In this document: piece after piece, positions 29,097 through 38,033 of the stretch
Layout of the letters: each line of letters begins with the position of its first letter
Position numbering within the stretch: the stretch's first letter is position 1
Origin: Leptospira fluminis
Lineage (GTDB): Bacteria; Spirochaetota; Leptospiria; Leptospirales; Leptospiraceae
Direction of reading: 5' to 3'
Length of the DNA: 64,000 bases
NCBI RefSeq assembly: GCF_004771275.1
Contig: NZ_RQEV01000015.1
Span: forward strand, 129,404-193,403
Notes under the pieces: generated by a model
Told to the model about the DNA's origin: nothing
Databases searched by the model: none
What the model saw: the letters and a program-made list of their open reading frames with translations, nothing else
Position numbers and translations under genes: made by a program

Positions 29097-30125
29097 ATGA
29101 GCGAAAAAGAAAAAAAACACTATCTGCCCTTAAACTCGATGAAAGCGCCTCGCTTTACCGGGGTTCGCACTTTTATGCGGCTTCCGAATCTTGCCGTTTT
29201 GGAAGATGTGGACGTCGCGGTGGTGGGAGTTCCTATGGATTCCGCCGTCTCTTTTCGTTCCGGGGCTAGATTCGGACCGGAGGCGATACGGAGCGCGTCC
29301 GTTCTTCTTCGGGATTACAATCCGGTCTTGAAAGTAAACGTTCCGGAAGTTCTCTCCATGGTGGACTACGGCGACGCGCCGGTAGTTCCCGGTTATCACG
29401 AAGAAAGCCTGTACAGGGTACAGAATTTCTTGGAACCGATTTACGAGGCAGGAGTGGTTCCCTTGATTCTCGGCGGAGACCATTCTCTTACGATGGCGGA
29501 ATTACGGGCTTTGGCGGCCGTTCGAGGGCCCGTCTCCGTCGTTCATATCGACGCTCACGGAGACGTTTTAGATAATTATTATGGAGTCCGACATTTTCAC
29601 GGGACCGTTTTCAGGAGAGCGGTAGAAGAAGGACTCGTGGATCCGTCCAGATCGGTACAGATCGGAATGAGGGGAACCTTGCATCCCAACGATCTGGGCT
29701 CGGGCGAAGGCTTGGGTTATCGAGTGATTTCCTGGGAGGAGTTGAACCTTTTGTCTCCTGCCGAGTTGGGAAATATAGTCAAGGAGAGGGTGGGGGATCA
29801 TCCGGTGGCTCTTTCCTTCGATATAGATTTCCTGGATCCTGCATTCGCACCCGGGACCGGAACTCCGGAACCTGGTGGACCCAGTACATACCAAGCATTC
29901 CAATTTTTGCGAGCCCTCGGGCCTCTGAATTACTGTAGTTTCGACTGCGTGGAAGTGTCTCCTCCTTATGATCCTACCGGAATCACTGCAATCAACGCCT
30001 CGGCGGTATGTTTCGAACTGCTTTCCCTTTTAGCATTAAGGCGAGCCGACTCGGAGGCTCGGAAATTCCGATCGACCGAAGAAAGCGACGGGATCTCGGA
30101 ATTAAAATATCCGCATTTTCGGTGA
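29097..30125 (+). CDS. Ureohydrolase (agmatinase/arginase family)
   Basis: A 342-residue metalloenzyme of the arginase-agmatinase family, which cleaves a guanidino group to urea and an amine. The dimanganese motifs are complete: GGDHS, HIDAHGD and FDIDFLDPAFAPGTGTPEPGG. The overall plan (MDSAVSFRSGARFGPEAIR) matches agmatinase and guanidinobutyrase more than arginase. In natural-product clusters a homologue (DcsB) cleaves N-hydroxyarginine. Because the fused enzyme at 33345 resembles an arginine hydroxylase, an arginine-derived substrate is inferred. AGGTGA precedes the start. Confidence 0.88.
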   Translation: MSEKEKKHYLPLNSMKAPRFTGVRTFMRLPNLAVLEDVDVAVVGVPMDSAVSFRSGARFGPEAIRSASVLLRDYNPVLKVNVPEVLSMVDYGDAPVVPGYHEESLYRVQNFLEPIYEAGVVPLILGGDHSLTMAELRALAAVRGPVSVVHIDAHGDVLDNYYGVRHFHGTVFRRAVEEGLVDPSRSVQIGMRGTLHPNDLGSGEGLGYRVISWEELNLLSPAELGNIVKERVGDHPVALSFDIDFLDPAFAPGTGTPEPGGPSTYQAFQFLRALGPLNYCSFDCVEVSPPYDPTGITAINASAVCFELLSLLALRRADSEARKFRSTEESDGISELKYPHFR

Positions 30126-30129
30126 TATC

Positions 30130-31464
30130 ATGATTTTAGAAAATTCGAAAATAGAGATTCATAAAAACTTAATACGCCAAATAGGTTCCGTTTGGGGGGA
30201 AGGGCTAACGTTAGGAAGGCATTCCGCGGACGATCTCGCAAATCGATTCGGAACTCCTTTGTACGCGTTTAACGCGGAGTCCGCCCGTACCAACCTGGTT
30301 AGAGTCTCAAAATCGTTCGGGGACAATGTGGGGATTTTATACGCTCTAAAGGCGAATCCGAACGTATCGATCGGAAGAATATTCCGTTCTTTAAATGTCG
30401 GAGCGGAAGTGGCTTCGGCAGGAGAGATTTTAATCGCGCTAAAAGCGGGCTTTTCCAGGTCTTCGATCCGCTTCAGCGGTCCGGGAAAAAGAAACGAAGA
30501 TTTAATATTCGCTCTGGAGAATCGGATCGGAGCGATCAATATAGAATCGGAACGGGAATACGAAAAAATTTGCGAGCTGGCCCGTTTTTCGGATTATAAG
30601 CCCGTTCTTACGCTTCGGGTAAATCCTAAAGGCGGATCTTCCGGGTCCAGAATGTCCATGGCGGGGAAGTCCAAGAAATTCGGAATCGATCAGGATCGAA
30701 TTCTAGAGTTGGCCCGAAGAATTTCGACCGAGAATGTCTGCGAGTTGGAAGGGCTGCATATCTATGCGGGCACCCAATGTTTCGATCATTTCGCTTGGTT
30801 GAAAAACGCAAGAGACCTCCTGGGTCTCGCGAACGAACTGGAGAGATTCGTTCCGATCCGAACCTTGAATTTCGGCGGAGGATTCGGCGTGGCTTTGTTC
30901 GACGGTGATCCCGAGTTCGATTTGGATTCCGCCGGAAAAGGTCTCCAGGCGATGATTGCGGAGGACGGTAAGCCGGAGAGAAAATATTTCATCGAACTCG
31001 GACGATATCTGGTCGCGAATTCGGGAGTGTATCTCTCCCGAATTCTGTACAAAAAAAAGTCCTTTGATCGGAACCATCTCATTTTGGACGGAGGAATGCA
31101 TCATCATTCCGCCGCCGCAGGAATCGGGGCGATCCTCAGAAGACCGTTTCCGATCGTCTCCGCCAAGGCATGCAGTTCCCTCGTATCCGAGGAAGTGACG
31201 TTAGGCGGGGTATTGTGTACGCCTGCCGACGAATTCGCTTCCGGTCTGTCCCTTCCGGAATGCGAAGAAGGGGATGTTATCGGAATTTTGGGATCAGGCG
31301 CGTATGGATTAACTTTTAGTAATATACTATTTCTGAGCCACCCTTCTCCGGCGGAAGTTCTGGTGGACGGAGAGGATGCAAGATTGATCCGAGAGCGCGG
31401 CAAAATCGAGGACGCATTATCAGGACAGGTATTTTCGGTTTTAGGACAGGAGGGCATTTCTTGA
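30130..31464 (+). CDS. PLP-dependent decarboxylase (LysA/BtrK-like)
   Basis: A 444-residue fold-type III decarboxylase. The PLP lysine is K74 in YALKANPN; the phosphate loop is LNFGGGFGV; the C-terminal Cys motif reads GGVLCTPADEFA. The family includes diaminopimelate and ornithine decarboxylases and the group that acts on amino acids bound to a carrier protein (BtrK in butirosin). The ligase and carrier-protein genes that follow directly, each overlapping by 1-4 bases, make the carrier-bound type the best guess. Its start lies four bases after the ureohydrolase stop. Confidence 0.88.
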   Translation: MILENSKIEIHKNLIRQIGSVWGEGLTLGRHSADDLANRFGTPLYAFNAESARTNLVRVSKSFGDNVGILYALKANPNVSIGRIFRSLNVGAEVASAGEILIALKAGFSRSSIRFSGPGKRNEDLIFALENRIGAINIESEREYEKICELARFSDYKPVLTLRVNPKGGSSGSRMSMAGKSKKFGIDQDRILELARRISTENVCELEGLHIYAGTQCFDHFAWLKNARDLLGLANELERFVPIRTLNFGGGFGVALFDGDPEFDLDSAGKGLQAMIAEDGKPERKYFIELGRYLVANSGVYLSRILYKKKSFDRNHLILDGGMHHHSAAAGIGAILRRPFPIVSAKACSSLVSEEVTLGGVLCTPADEFASGLSLPECEEGDVIGILGSGAYGLTFSNILFLSHPSPAEVLVDGEDARLIRERGKIEDALSGQVFSVLGQEGIS

Positions 31465-32960
31465 TGCTTTCCAGATTCGAGCAGATCCTCGAACGATATC
31501 CGGACAAAATCGCGGTCAGCAACGAGTTCGGAGCCATGACGTTTTCGAGATTAAACGAAGAGGCGGACCGTTTGGTTCCCCTCCTTTCCGCAGTAAATCG
31601 TCCTGTGGTCATGCCCGCTTTGCCGGGTGGTCCGGAGTTGACCCTTCTCCAGCTTGCCGTGTGGAAAGCGGGCGGAGTTCTCGCTCCGATTCCGGAAAAA
31701 TGTACGGAACGGGAAGCGAAAATCTTCTCGGAGCAAATCAGACCGGATCTCGTCGCGGTTCATTCCTTGTCCGAGCAAAAGGAAATTCTAAAAGGGATCG
31801 AATCCGAGATCCCCATCCTATCTTTTCGAACCAAAGAAGAGGATTGTTCCGATCGTAATGTGTTATCGGTATGCAAATTAGAATATTCTAAAACTTTACA
31901 TAAACTTTCCGTTTTCATTCCCGAGGGAGTAATGTTGGTCCAATTTTCATCGGGATCCACCGGCCGCCCTAAGGCCATCCTTCTTTCCGAGCGGAACTTG
32001 ATCTCCAATCTGGATGCAAACCGAGATCATTTATCGCAATTCGCCGGAAAGGACGCCTTTTGTTCCGTGCCTCAATACCACGCAATGGGGTCCGCCGTTC
32101 TACAGGAACTTTTGTGGGTCGGGTGCGGGGTTCATTTCTCCAATCGATTCATGCCGGGAGAACATCTGGCCAGGATAAGGAAATTCGGCTGCGCTTCCAT
32201 TTCTACCACCCCCAACTATATGAAACTTTTATTGGATATAGGCGGGTTAAATCGGGAGGGATTCCTTCCTCTGGAATCGTTTACGATAGGAACGGCCGCC
32301 CTAGACGGAAAATTGATGAGGCGGATCCTGGAAGTTTATCCGGAATCCAAGATCTATTGCAGATACGGGTTAAGCGAATCCGTCGGTGCATTGACCCGTC
32401 TGGAATTGAATTTTGGGGACACGTACGTTCCGGGCTCGGTTGGAGTCCCCGTTTCAGGAGTGGAATTCTCTTCCGATCTGGCCGGGCAAAAAGAGACGGA
32501 GATTATCGTTCGGTCCGGTTGTGTCGCAATGGGACAGCTATCGGACTCGGGAGAGTGTTTCGCCATCACCGATGACCTAGGGTTTTTGCATACGGGAGAT
32601 ACGGGATTTCTAGATGCGAACGGAAATCTACGGATCCTCGGCAGAAAGAATTCCTTTTTAAAAGTCAACGGCTATCGGGTCAGCTCTTTGGAGATCGAAT
32701 TGATCCTGAAATCCATTCCCGGAGTTCAGGAAGCGGTAGTAGTCGGAGTCGCGGATGATCAAAGCGGCCAATCTATCGTGGCCTGTATAGAACCGATTCC
32801 GGGCAGCTTGCTGCCCGATTCGGCCGAGTTCGATCGTTTGTGCAGGTCGGAAATGTCCTCTTACAAAATCCCGAAGAGATTCGTAATGTACGAAAATCTT
32901 CCGAGAACGAGCGCTGGAAAACCGGATCGAGAAAGAATCTATCTAGAGGTGAACGGATGA
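31464..32960 (+). CDS. AMP-dependent acyl/aminoacyl ligase
   Basis: A 498-residue member of the ANL superfamily. The P-loop is VQFSSGSTGRPKAILLS; A5 is CRYGLSESVGALTRLE; A7/A8 are HTGDTGFLD and RILGRKNSFLKVNGYRV; A10 ends NLPRTSAGKPDRE with the acyl-adenylate lysine. It most likely adenylates a carboxylate and loads it on the carrier protein encoded next. The ATG at 31464 overlaps the previous stop (TGATG) and has GGAGGG upstream. The substrate code is not readable by eye. Confidence 0.88.
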   Translation: MLSRFEQILERYPDKIAVSNEFGAMTFSRLNEEADRLVPLLSAVNRPVVMPALPGGPELTLLQLAVWKAGGVLAPIPEKCTEREAKIFSEQIRPDLVAVHSLSEQKEILKGIESEIPILSFRTKEEDCSDRNVLSVCKLEYSKTLHKLSVFIPEGVMLVQFSSGSTGRPKAILLSERNLISNLDANRDHLSQFAGKDAFCSVPQYHAMGSAVLQELLWVGCGVHFSNRFMPGEHLARIRKFGCASISTTPNYMKLLLDIGGLNREGFLPLESFTIGTAALDGKLMRRILEVYPESKIYCRYGLSESVGALTRLELNFGDTYVPGSVGVPVSGVEFSSDLAGQKETEIIVRSGCVAMGQLSDSGECFAITDDLGFLHTGDTGFLDANGNLRILGRKNSFLKVNGYRVSSLEIELILKSIPGVQEAVVVGVADDQSGQSIVACIEPIPGSLLPDSAEFDRLCRSEMSSYKIPKRFVMYENLPRTSAGKPDRERIYLEVNG

Positions 32961-33265
32961 ACGAAACGAGCTTAATGGATTTAAGGCAGGAGATAGGAGA
33001 ACTCGTAAGCCGGGTGATCCGCGAGGGAAACGGGCGAGAGGTTTTAGTGCCTCAGGATGTCCGTCTGGTCCAGCAGGGATATTTGGATTCCATATCTTTT
33101 GTGAATTTAATTTTAATTATACAAGAGAAGTATAATATATCTATAGATATATCCGATTTGCAGGAGGATAATTTCGGGTCCGTATCGGAAATTTCGAATT
33201 TCGTCCTTATGTCCAAAAGATCGCAGGAAGACCCGACAGGCAAAGACCGGTTCGGAGAGAACTAA
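32957..33265 (+). CDS. Acyl/peptidyl carrier protein
   Basis: The ATG overlaps the ligase stop by four bases. The 102-residue protein has the phosphopantetheine attachment Ser45 in GYLDSISFVN and the helix pattern LILIIQEKYNISIDISDL. It would carry the substrate of the ligase and decarboxylase above. No phosphopantetheinyl transferase is in the window, so a general one would have to act. A lysine/aspartate-rich C-terminal tail extends past the normal length of an ACP (about 80). Confidence 0.88.
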   Translation: MNETSLMDLRQEIGELVSRVIREGNGREVLVPQDVRLVQQGYLDSISFVNLILIIQEKYNISIDISDLQEDNFGSVSEISNFVLMSKRSQEDPTGKDRFGEN

Positions 33266-33344
33266 GGGAAGTTTTTTTAAAGATTTTAAAATCCGGACCG
33301 GCTTCGAAAAGATGCGGTCCTTGAAATGAGTTTGAGGATGATTT

Positions 33345-35462
33345 ATGGACAATACGTTAGAAAAGACATCGATGAATTTAATCGAAATAACCCCCCGGCC
33401 TAATTCGATTTCCTACGTCCCCGATTTGGAGGACTCGGAAGTGGAACAGACCGTGGCTTTGATCGAAAAGGTGGCGAAAAAATATCCGAACGCCCAGTCC
33501 TTGGAATTTCTGAAGGCGGCTCCTTTGCTCGCACAGGAATTGCCGCATTCGCTTCGTAATTATATTCACGAAGTCCGATTGAAGGAGAAGCCGGCCGCTT
33601 TCGTGATCCGAGCTCTCAAAGTCATCGGAAAAACGTCCGTCCCGACTCCGAGAGACTGGAAAGACGTTACTCATCCTTCCTCGACTCACAAGGCGGAGAT
33701 ATTCTTGGCCTTAGTCGCGTCCTTGCTGGGAGACGTCTTCGGTTGGACGACTCAGCAAGACGGTAGATTCGTCCACGACGTTCTCCCGATGAAAGGTCTG
33801 GAAAACGAGCAGGTAGGTTGGAGCAGTCTGACCCAATTGAGCTGGCATACGGAAGACGCGTTTCACGAAGAAAGAGCGGATTATCTCGCATTGCTTTGTC
33901 TTAGGAACGTGGACAAAGTCGCTACCATGCTTTGTTCCGTGACCGATCTGGATCTGCCGCCGGAGATCGAAACGATTTTGTGGCAGGAAAGGTTCGTGAT
34001 CCGACCCGACCAATCCCATACCGCCAAGCATAATTCTCTGGGAGCCGGGGCTTTCAAAAAAATCGAAGAAATGTCCAGGAATCCGAAACCGGTCTCGCTT
34101 CTTTTCGGAAATCCTAAGAAGCCGTATCTTCGGATCGATCCGGATTATATGGAAGCGATGCCCGGGGACGAGGAGGCGGCGCATGCGTTGGCTACCGTCA
34201 TCGAAAACATCAATTCGCATATCGCCGATTTGGTGCTACACGAAGGAGATCTTTGCATCATCGATAACCTTCAGGTCGTTCACGGGAGAAGGTCCTTTGT
34301 CCCGAGATTCGACGGTCAGGACAGATGGCTAAAGAGGGTCAACGTAAAGCGGGACCTCAGACAATCCGCGGAATCCTTTGACGAAGGTTTGCGATTGATG
34401 CAGACCCTTCCGCAAAAGTTAGAAAAGAAAAAGGCCGTCGCGAGAGAAATCGACCTGATCGAGGCCGTCCAGCCGATACGCGGATTGGCTTTGGCGGCTT
34501 GTTTGCAGCATTTCTTTTTTTGCGGGATTTTCGACCTACTGGCAAATTCTCCCGAAAAGAAATTCGATCTGGACGAACTCGCTTCCGAACTCGGTTTCGA
34601 GAGGGATAGGCTGGAGGGTTTACTCCGATTCCTGAGGAACGAAGGTTTTATCGAGGGATTAGAAGCGAAAATCAGACTTACTCCCAAGGCCCATAAGTGG
34701 TCCATGTTTCGTTCCTGGTACGAGATGATGGTCGGGGGATACGCGCAGACTTTCCTTTCTATCGACGATGCGCTACCGAAAGGAAGTCCTCCCGCTCCGC
34801 GTAACGCCGAATTGGTGGGGATCGGGAGTTGCGGAATCAGTATGCACGATTCCATTCCCATCGTGATGCGTCTTTTGGCGACTTTGAAAAAGAAACCCGA
34901 GCTCGTCATCGATCTGGGATGCGGAAGCGGTTCCTACCTTACGGAAATCTGTAAGAAGTATCCGGATACAAAAGCGATAGGGATAGAGCCGGACCTGGGC
35001 GGGTGCATAGCCGCGGAAAAGCACGTCTCCGAATCCGGGATGACCGAAAAGATCCGGATCGTGCAGGCAGACGCGATCGAGTATATCAAGAAAATGGAAA
35101 CTCCTCCGGACGTGATCCTTCTCTGCTTCGTGATCCACGAGGTTCTTGGACAATCGGGAGAGGAGCGTGTGATGGAGATGCTCCAATCCGCGATGAATGG
35201 AGGACCGGACCAACGGTTGATCATCATCGATATCGATTATCGAATCGACGAACCTTCCACCATGAACCACAAACTGGCCGAAGGATACTACAACGCGTAT
35301 TTTCTGGTTCATCCCTTTACCAGTCAGAAACTGGAAAGTGAAACATATTGGGATCGCCTCTTCGAGAAATGCGGATTCGAAATCGAAGCGAAACGGACCA
35401 CGGATCAATCCATAGACTCCACGAATATAGAGATCGGATGGCTCTTAAAACGGAAAGCATGA
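33345..35462 (+). CDS. VioC-like Fe/2-oxoglutarate hydroxylase fused to a SAM methyltransferase
   Basis: A 705-residue fusion. Residues 1-340 match clavaminate-synthase-like amino-acid hydroxylases (VioC, OrfP, AsnO): the iron ligands H168 and E170 in SWHTEDAFH, H313 in VVHGRRSF, and the 2-oxoglutarate Arg in QDRWLKR. An Asp-x-Asp at 265/267 lies where VioC binds the guanidinium of arginine (compared from memory). Residues about 370-470 look like a winged-helix dimerisation domain, and about 520-700 a methyltransferase with DLGCGSGS at 524. An arginine or 2-ketoarginine substrate is a guess. GAGGAT precedes the ATG. Confidence 0.85.
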   Translation: MDNTLEKTSMNLIEITPRPNSISYVPDLEDSEVEQTVALIEKVAKKYPNAQSLEFLKAAPLLAQELPHSLRNYIHEVRLKEKPAAFVIRALKVIGKTSVPTPRDWKDVTHPSSTHKAEIFLALVASLLGDVFGWTTQQDGRFVHDVLPMKGLENEQVGWSSLTQLSWHTEDAFHEERADYLALLCLRNVDKVATMLCSVTDLDLPPEIETILWQERFVIRPDQSHTAKHNSLGAGAFKKIEEMSRNPKPVSLLFGNPKKPYLRIDPDYMEAMPGDEEAAHALATVIENINSHIADLVLHEGDLCIIDNLQVVHGRRSFVPRFDGQDRWLKRVNVKRDLRQSAESFDEGLRLMQTLPQKLEKKKAVAREIDLIEAVQPIRGLALAACLQHFFFCGIFDLLANSPEKKFDLDELASELGFERDRLEGLLRFLRNEGFIEGLEAKIRLTPKAHKWSMFRSWYEMMVGGYAQTFLSIDDALPKGSPPAPRNAELVGIGSCGISMHDSIPIVMRLLATLKKKPELVIDLGCGSGSYLTEICKKYPDTKAIGIEPDLGGCIAAEKHVSESGMTEKIRIVQADAIEYIKKMETPPDVILLCFVIHEVLGQSGEERVMEMLQSAMNGGPDQRLIIIDIDYRIDEPSTMNHKLAEGYYNAYFLVHPFTSQKLESETYWDRLFEKCGFEIEAKRTTDQSIDSTNIEIGWLLKRKA

Positions 35463-36937
35463 GCTCCCAAGTTTTAGAAGAAATCTCTTCGGAAAAGGCG
35501 GCCAAAGGGAAGAAACTTTCCCTTCCCTTTATCCTGAACGGGAAGGCGATCAAGCCGGAGGAAGATTCCGAGCTTCGCGTCGAAGTGCCGGGAGGAACTG
35601 TCGTGTTTCCGAGTCGAACGCAGTTCGAAACGAATTTCGACTCTTCCAAAGGGGAACTGGAAAGAACTCCGACCCAGGAGATCATCGGCTTTCTGCACCG
35701 GGTAGGCCGGATGTGGGAAAACGACGAGTACGTCCGTAGAAGGATCTTCATCCGCCAAATCCGTGAGTTTGCGGGTTATTCGGAGCAGATGGCGGTGGCG
35801 GAGGCGGATCTGATCGCCGCGACTTTGCGCGGCAGCACCCGCTTGTGGGATACTCTTCAGATCGAGTTAGGGGATAGGTTCGTACTCGATTCCTGGATTC
35901 GAAAGGAAGACTGTGAAGTGAGGGCTTTTCCGAAAGGATTGGTCGTTCATATTCTTGCGGGCAACGCTCCCATCGCGGGAGTCCTTTCGATTTTGAGATC
36001 GATCCTTACGAAAAACCGAACTCTCGCAAAGACCGCTTCCGGAGATCCGATTACCGCCACGCAACTCGGATTGAGCTTTCTGGATCTGGACCCGAACCAT
36101 CCTGTGAGTCGGTCCTTCCAAACCGTCTATTGGCCTTCCGATTCTACTTTCGGCGCTTCGATCCTGCAAAAAGCGGATACCGTCTGCGTTTGGGGCGGAA
36201 ATGAGGCGCTGGCTTGGACGCACAGAAATACCCCGCCAGGTATAGAGATCGTTTCTTTCGGGCCCAAACAGAGTTTTTGCGTTGTGAAAACGGACGGCAT
36301 CGATTTGGGAACCGCTGCCCGCTTGGTCGCTCACGATATATCGATGTACGACCAGCAGGCCTGCTTTTCCACACAGAACGTTTTCGTACTCGGAGACCAT
36401 CTTTCGTTCGCTAAGGCGTTGTCGACGGAGTTGGAACGCTACGACCGGGTTCTTTCCCCTCCGGAAAGAAGTATGGATCAGAGAGCGGGGGTCGTTCTCT
36501 CAAGAGTTCACCATGAATTTTTAGGGGCGACCGTTTCTTTCGGAAATTCCGACTCTTGGCAGGTGATCGTTTCCGAGCCTCGGAATAACCTCCGTCATCC
36601 CGGCTGTAGAACCGCCTTCGTCTTTAAGATCGCATCTCCGGACCAATTGCTTCCGATGATCGATTCTTCCATACAGACGATCGCCGTTTATCCGTCGGGA
36701 ATTTTGGATAACGAAAGGGACGAGATCGGAAGATCCGGAATATCGAGGATCGTGGAAGCGGGTTCGAGCGGAATTTATCGGTTAGGAGCCACGCACGACG
36801 GGATGTATCCCATGACGAGATTCGTAAGGTTCGTAAGCACGGAGTTTCCGTCTTCCTTTCATCCGAAAGGGATGACGATCCCTTTGGACATGTCAAAGAT
36901 CATTGAGCACCGTCAGTTCAGGGATTTGTTCGTTTAG
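35459..36937 (+). CDS. luxC: LuxC-like acyl-CoA/fatty-acid reductase
   Basis: The start at 35459 overlaps the previous stop by four bases (ATGA), giving 492 residues, close to the 480 of known LuxC. The aldehyde-dehydrogenase-like fold is evident: LVVHILAGNAPIAG, KTASGDPITA, VWGGNEALAW, and the active-site Cys302 in DQQACFSTQNVFV, the hallmark of LuxC. LuxC reduces a fatty-acyl group handed over by LuxE to an aldehyde using NADPH. It is the first of four lux-type genes in the order C-A-E-D. Confidence 0.9.
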   Translation: MSSQVLEEISSEKAAKGKKLSLPFILNGKAIKPEEDSELRVEVPGGTVVFPSRTQFETNFDSSKGELERTPTQEIIGFLHRVGRMWENDEYVRRRIFIRQIREFAGYSEQMAVAEADLIAATLRGSTRLWDTLQIELGDRFVLDSWIRKEDCEVRAFPKGLVVHILAGNAPIAGVLSILRSILTKNRTLAKTASGDPITATQLGLSFLDLDPNHPVSRSFQTVYWPSDSTFGASILQKADTVCVWGGNEALAWTHRNTPPGIEIVSFGPKQSFCVVKTDGIDLGTAARLVAHDISMYDQQACFSTQNVFVLGDHLSFAKALSTELERYDRVLSPPERSMDQRAGVVLSRVHHEFLGATVSFGNSDSWQVIVSEPRNNLRHPGCRTAFVFKIASPDQLLPMIDSSIQTIAVYPSGILDNERDEIGRSGISRIVEAGSSGIYRLGATHDGMYPMTRFVRFVSTEFPSSFHPKGMTIPLDMSKIIEHRQFRDLFV

Positions 36938-36966
36938 AAATCGTAGATTTATTAGGAGATTATAAA

Positions 36967-38025
36967 ATGAAATGGGGAGTCGCTTTAACGACATATAAAC
37001 CGCCGCACTGGGACCAGTCGACGGTTTTCAAGAATTCCCGGGATTTTGCCACGGAAGCGGAAGAACTAGGCTTCGACGATCTTTGGGTGCTAGAACATCA
37101 TTTTACCGAGTACGGTCTATGTCCGGACGCGATGATGATGGCAGGATTTCTTTTAGGTATGACGCAGAGAATAAAAGTCGGGACCGCAATTATAGTGGCT
37201 CCGTTGAATCATCCCGTACGCCTTTTGGAACAGGTTTCTCTGTTGGACCAATTGAGCGACGGGAGATTCATCGCGGGTTTCGGAAGAGGTTTTTTTCCGG
37301 CGGATTTCGAGGTATTCGGCATCAACCCTTCCCAAAACCATAAGATGCTGCAGGAATGGATTGATATCATGTTTTCTGCATGGAAGAATAAAGGGAAGAT
37401 CTCCTGGGATACCGACCTAATCCGATTCCCGGAGATTGCGGTTTATCCTAGCTGTTCCACCGTTCCGCATCCTCCGGTCTATGTGGTAGGAGAATCCCCT
37501 TCCACGATAGAATGGGCGGCGACTTTGGGCATCCCGCTGATCATGAACGTTCCCCAATCCACCGAACAGGTAAGAGCGAAGTTGGATCTGTACGGCGAGA
37601 TCGCGGAAACGAACGATCACGATCCTAGTAAAATCGATCACGTGATATCCGCAGTCGTTCATGTGGCCGATAGTCGTGAGGAGGCGTACAACGATATCGT
37701 TCATAACATCGAGGAATGGCACGAAGACGCGATGAGAGTGGCTTTTTCGAGCGACCAATTGAGAAATCTGCCGAACTACAGATTCCATTGGTCGCAATTG
37801 CAGGACGCGATTCTGAAAGGGGAATCCGACGCGAGCGTCGTGGTAAGAAAAGCTCTGGAGATCAGCCCGGTCGGCACTCCGGAAGACTGTGCGGAGGCGT
37901 TCCATTACCTGAAAGAAAAAACGGGAGTCAGCCATTTTATCTGCGGATTCGAAGGAACTCTCGATCGTAAGAAAATTCTATCGAGTATGCGACGTTTCGC
38001 GGAAGAAGTGATGCCTAAATTTTAG
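36967..38025 (+). CDS. luxA: LuxA-like (bacterial luciferase alpha-subunit-like) flavin monooxygenase
   Basis: A 352-residue TIM-barrel flavoenzyme that follows Vibrio LuxA (355) almost gap-free through the first 115 residues. H44 and H45 sit in LEHHFTEYG at the LuxA positions, with D113 and R107 also kept; ESPSTIEWA and SPVGTPEDC match further on, and LKG near the mobile loop is kept. The reactive Cys106 is Gly here (AGFGRG). Known luciferase is LuxA plus LuxB; no luxB is present, so it may be a homodimer oxidising an aldehyde with FMNH2. An AGGAG site precedes the ATG. Confidence 0.85.
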   Translation: MKWGVALTTYKPPHWDQSTVFKNSRDFATEAEELGFDDLWVLEHHFTEYGLCPDAMMMAGFLLGMTQRIKVGTAIIVAPLNHPVRLLEQVSLLDQLSDGRFIAGFGRGFFPADFEVFGINPSQNHKMLQEWIDIMFSAWKNKGKISWDTDLIRFPEIAVYPSCSTVPHPPVYVVGESPSTIEWAATLGIPLIMNVPQSTEQVRAKLDLYGEIAETNDHDPSKIDHVISAVVHVADSREEAYNDIVHNIEEWHEDAMRVAFSSDQLRNLPNYRFHWSQLQDAILKGESDASVVVRKALEISPVGTPEDCAEAFHYLKEKTGVSHFICGFEGTLDRKKILSSMRRFAEEVMPKF

Positions 38026-38033
38026 GAGAGAGC

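Noticed and set aside
33711..34220. Long antisense frame inside the hydroxylase gene
   Set aside because: It is a shadow of the real gene; several such frames over 100 codons exist in this moderately GC-rich DNA.
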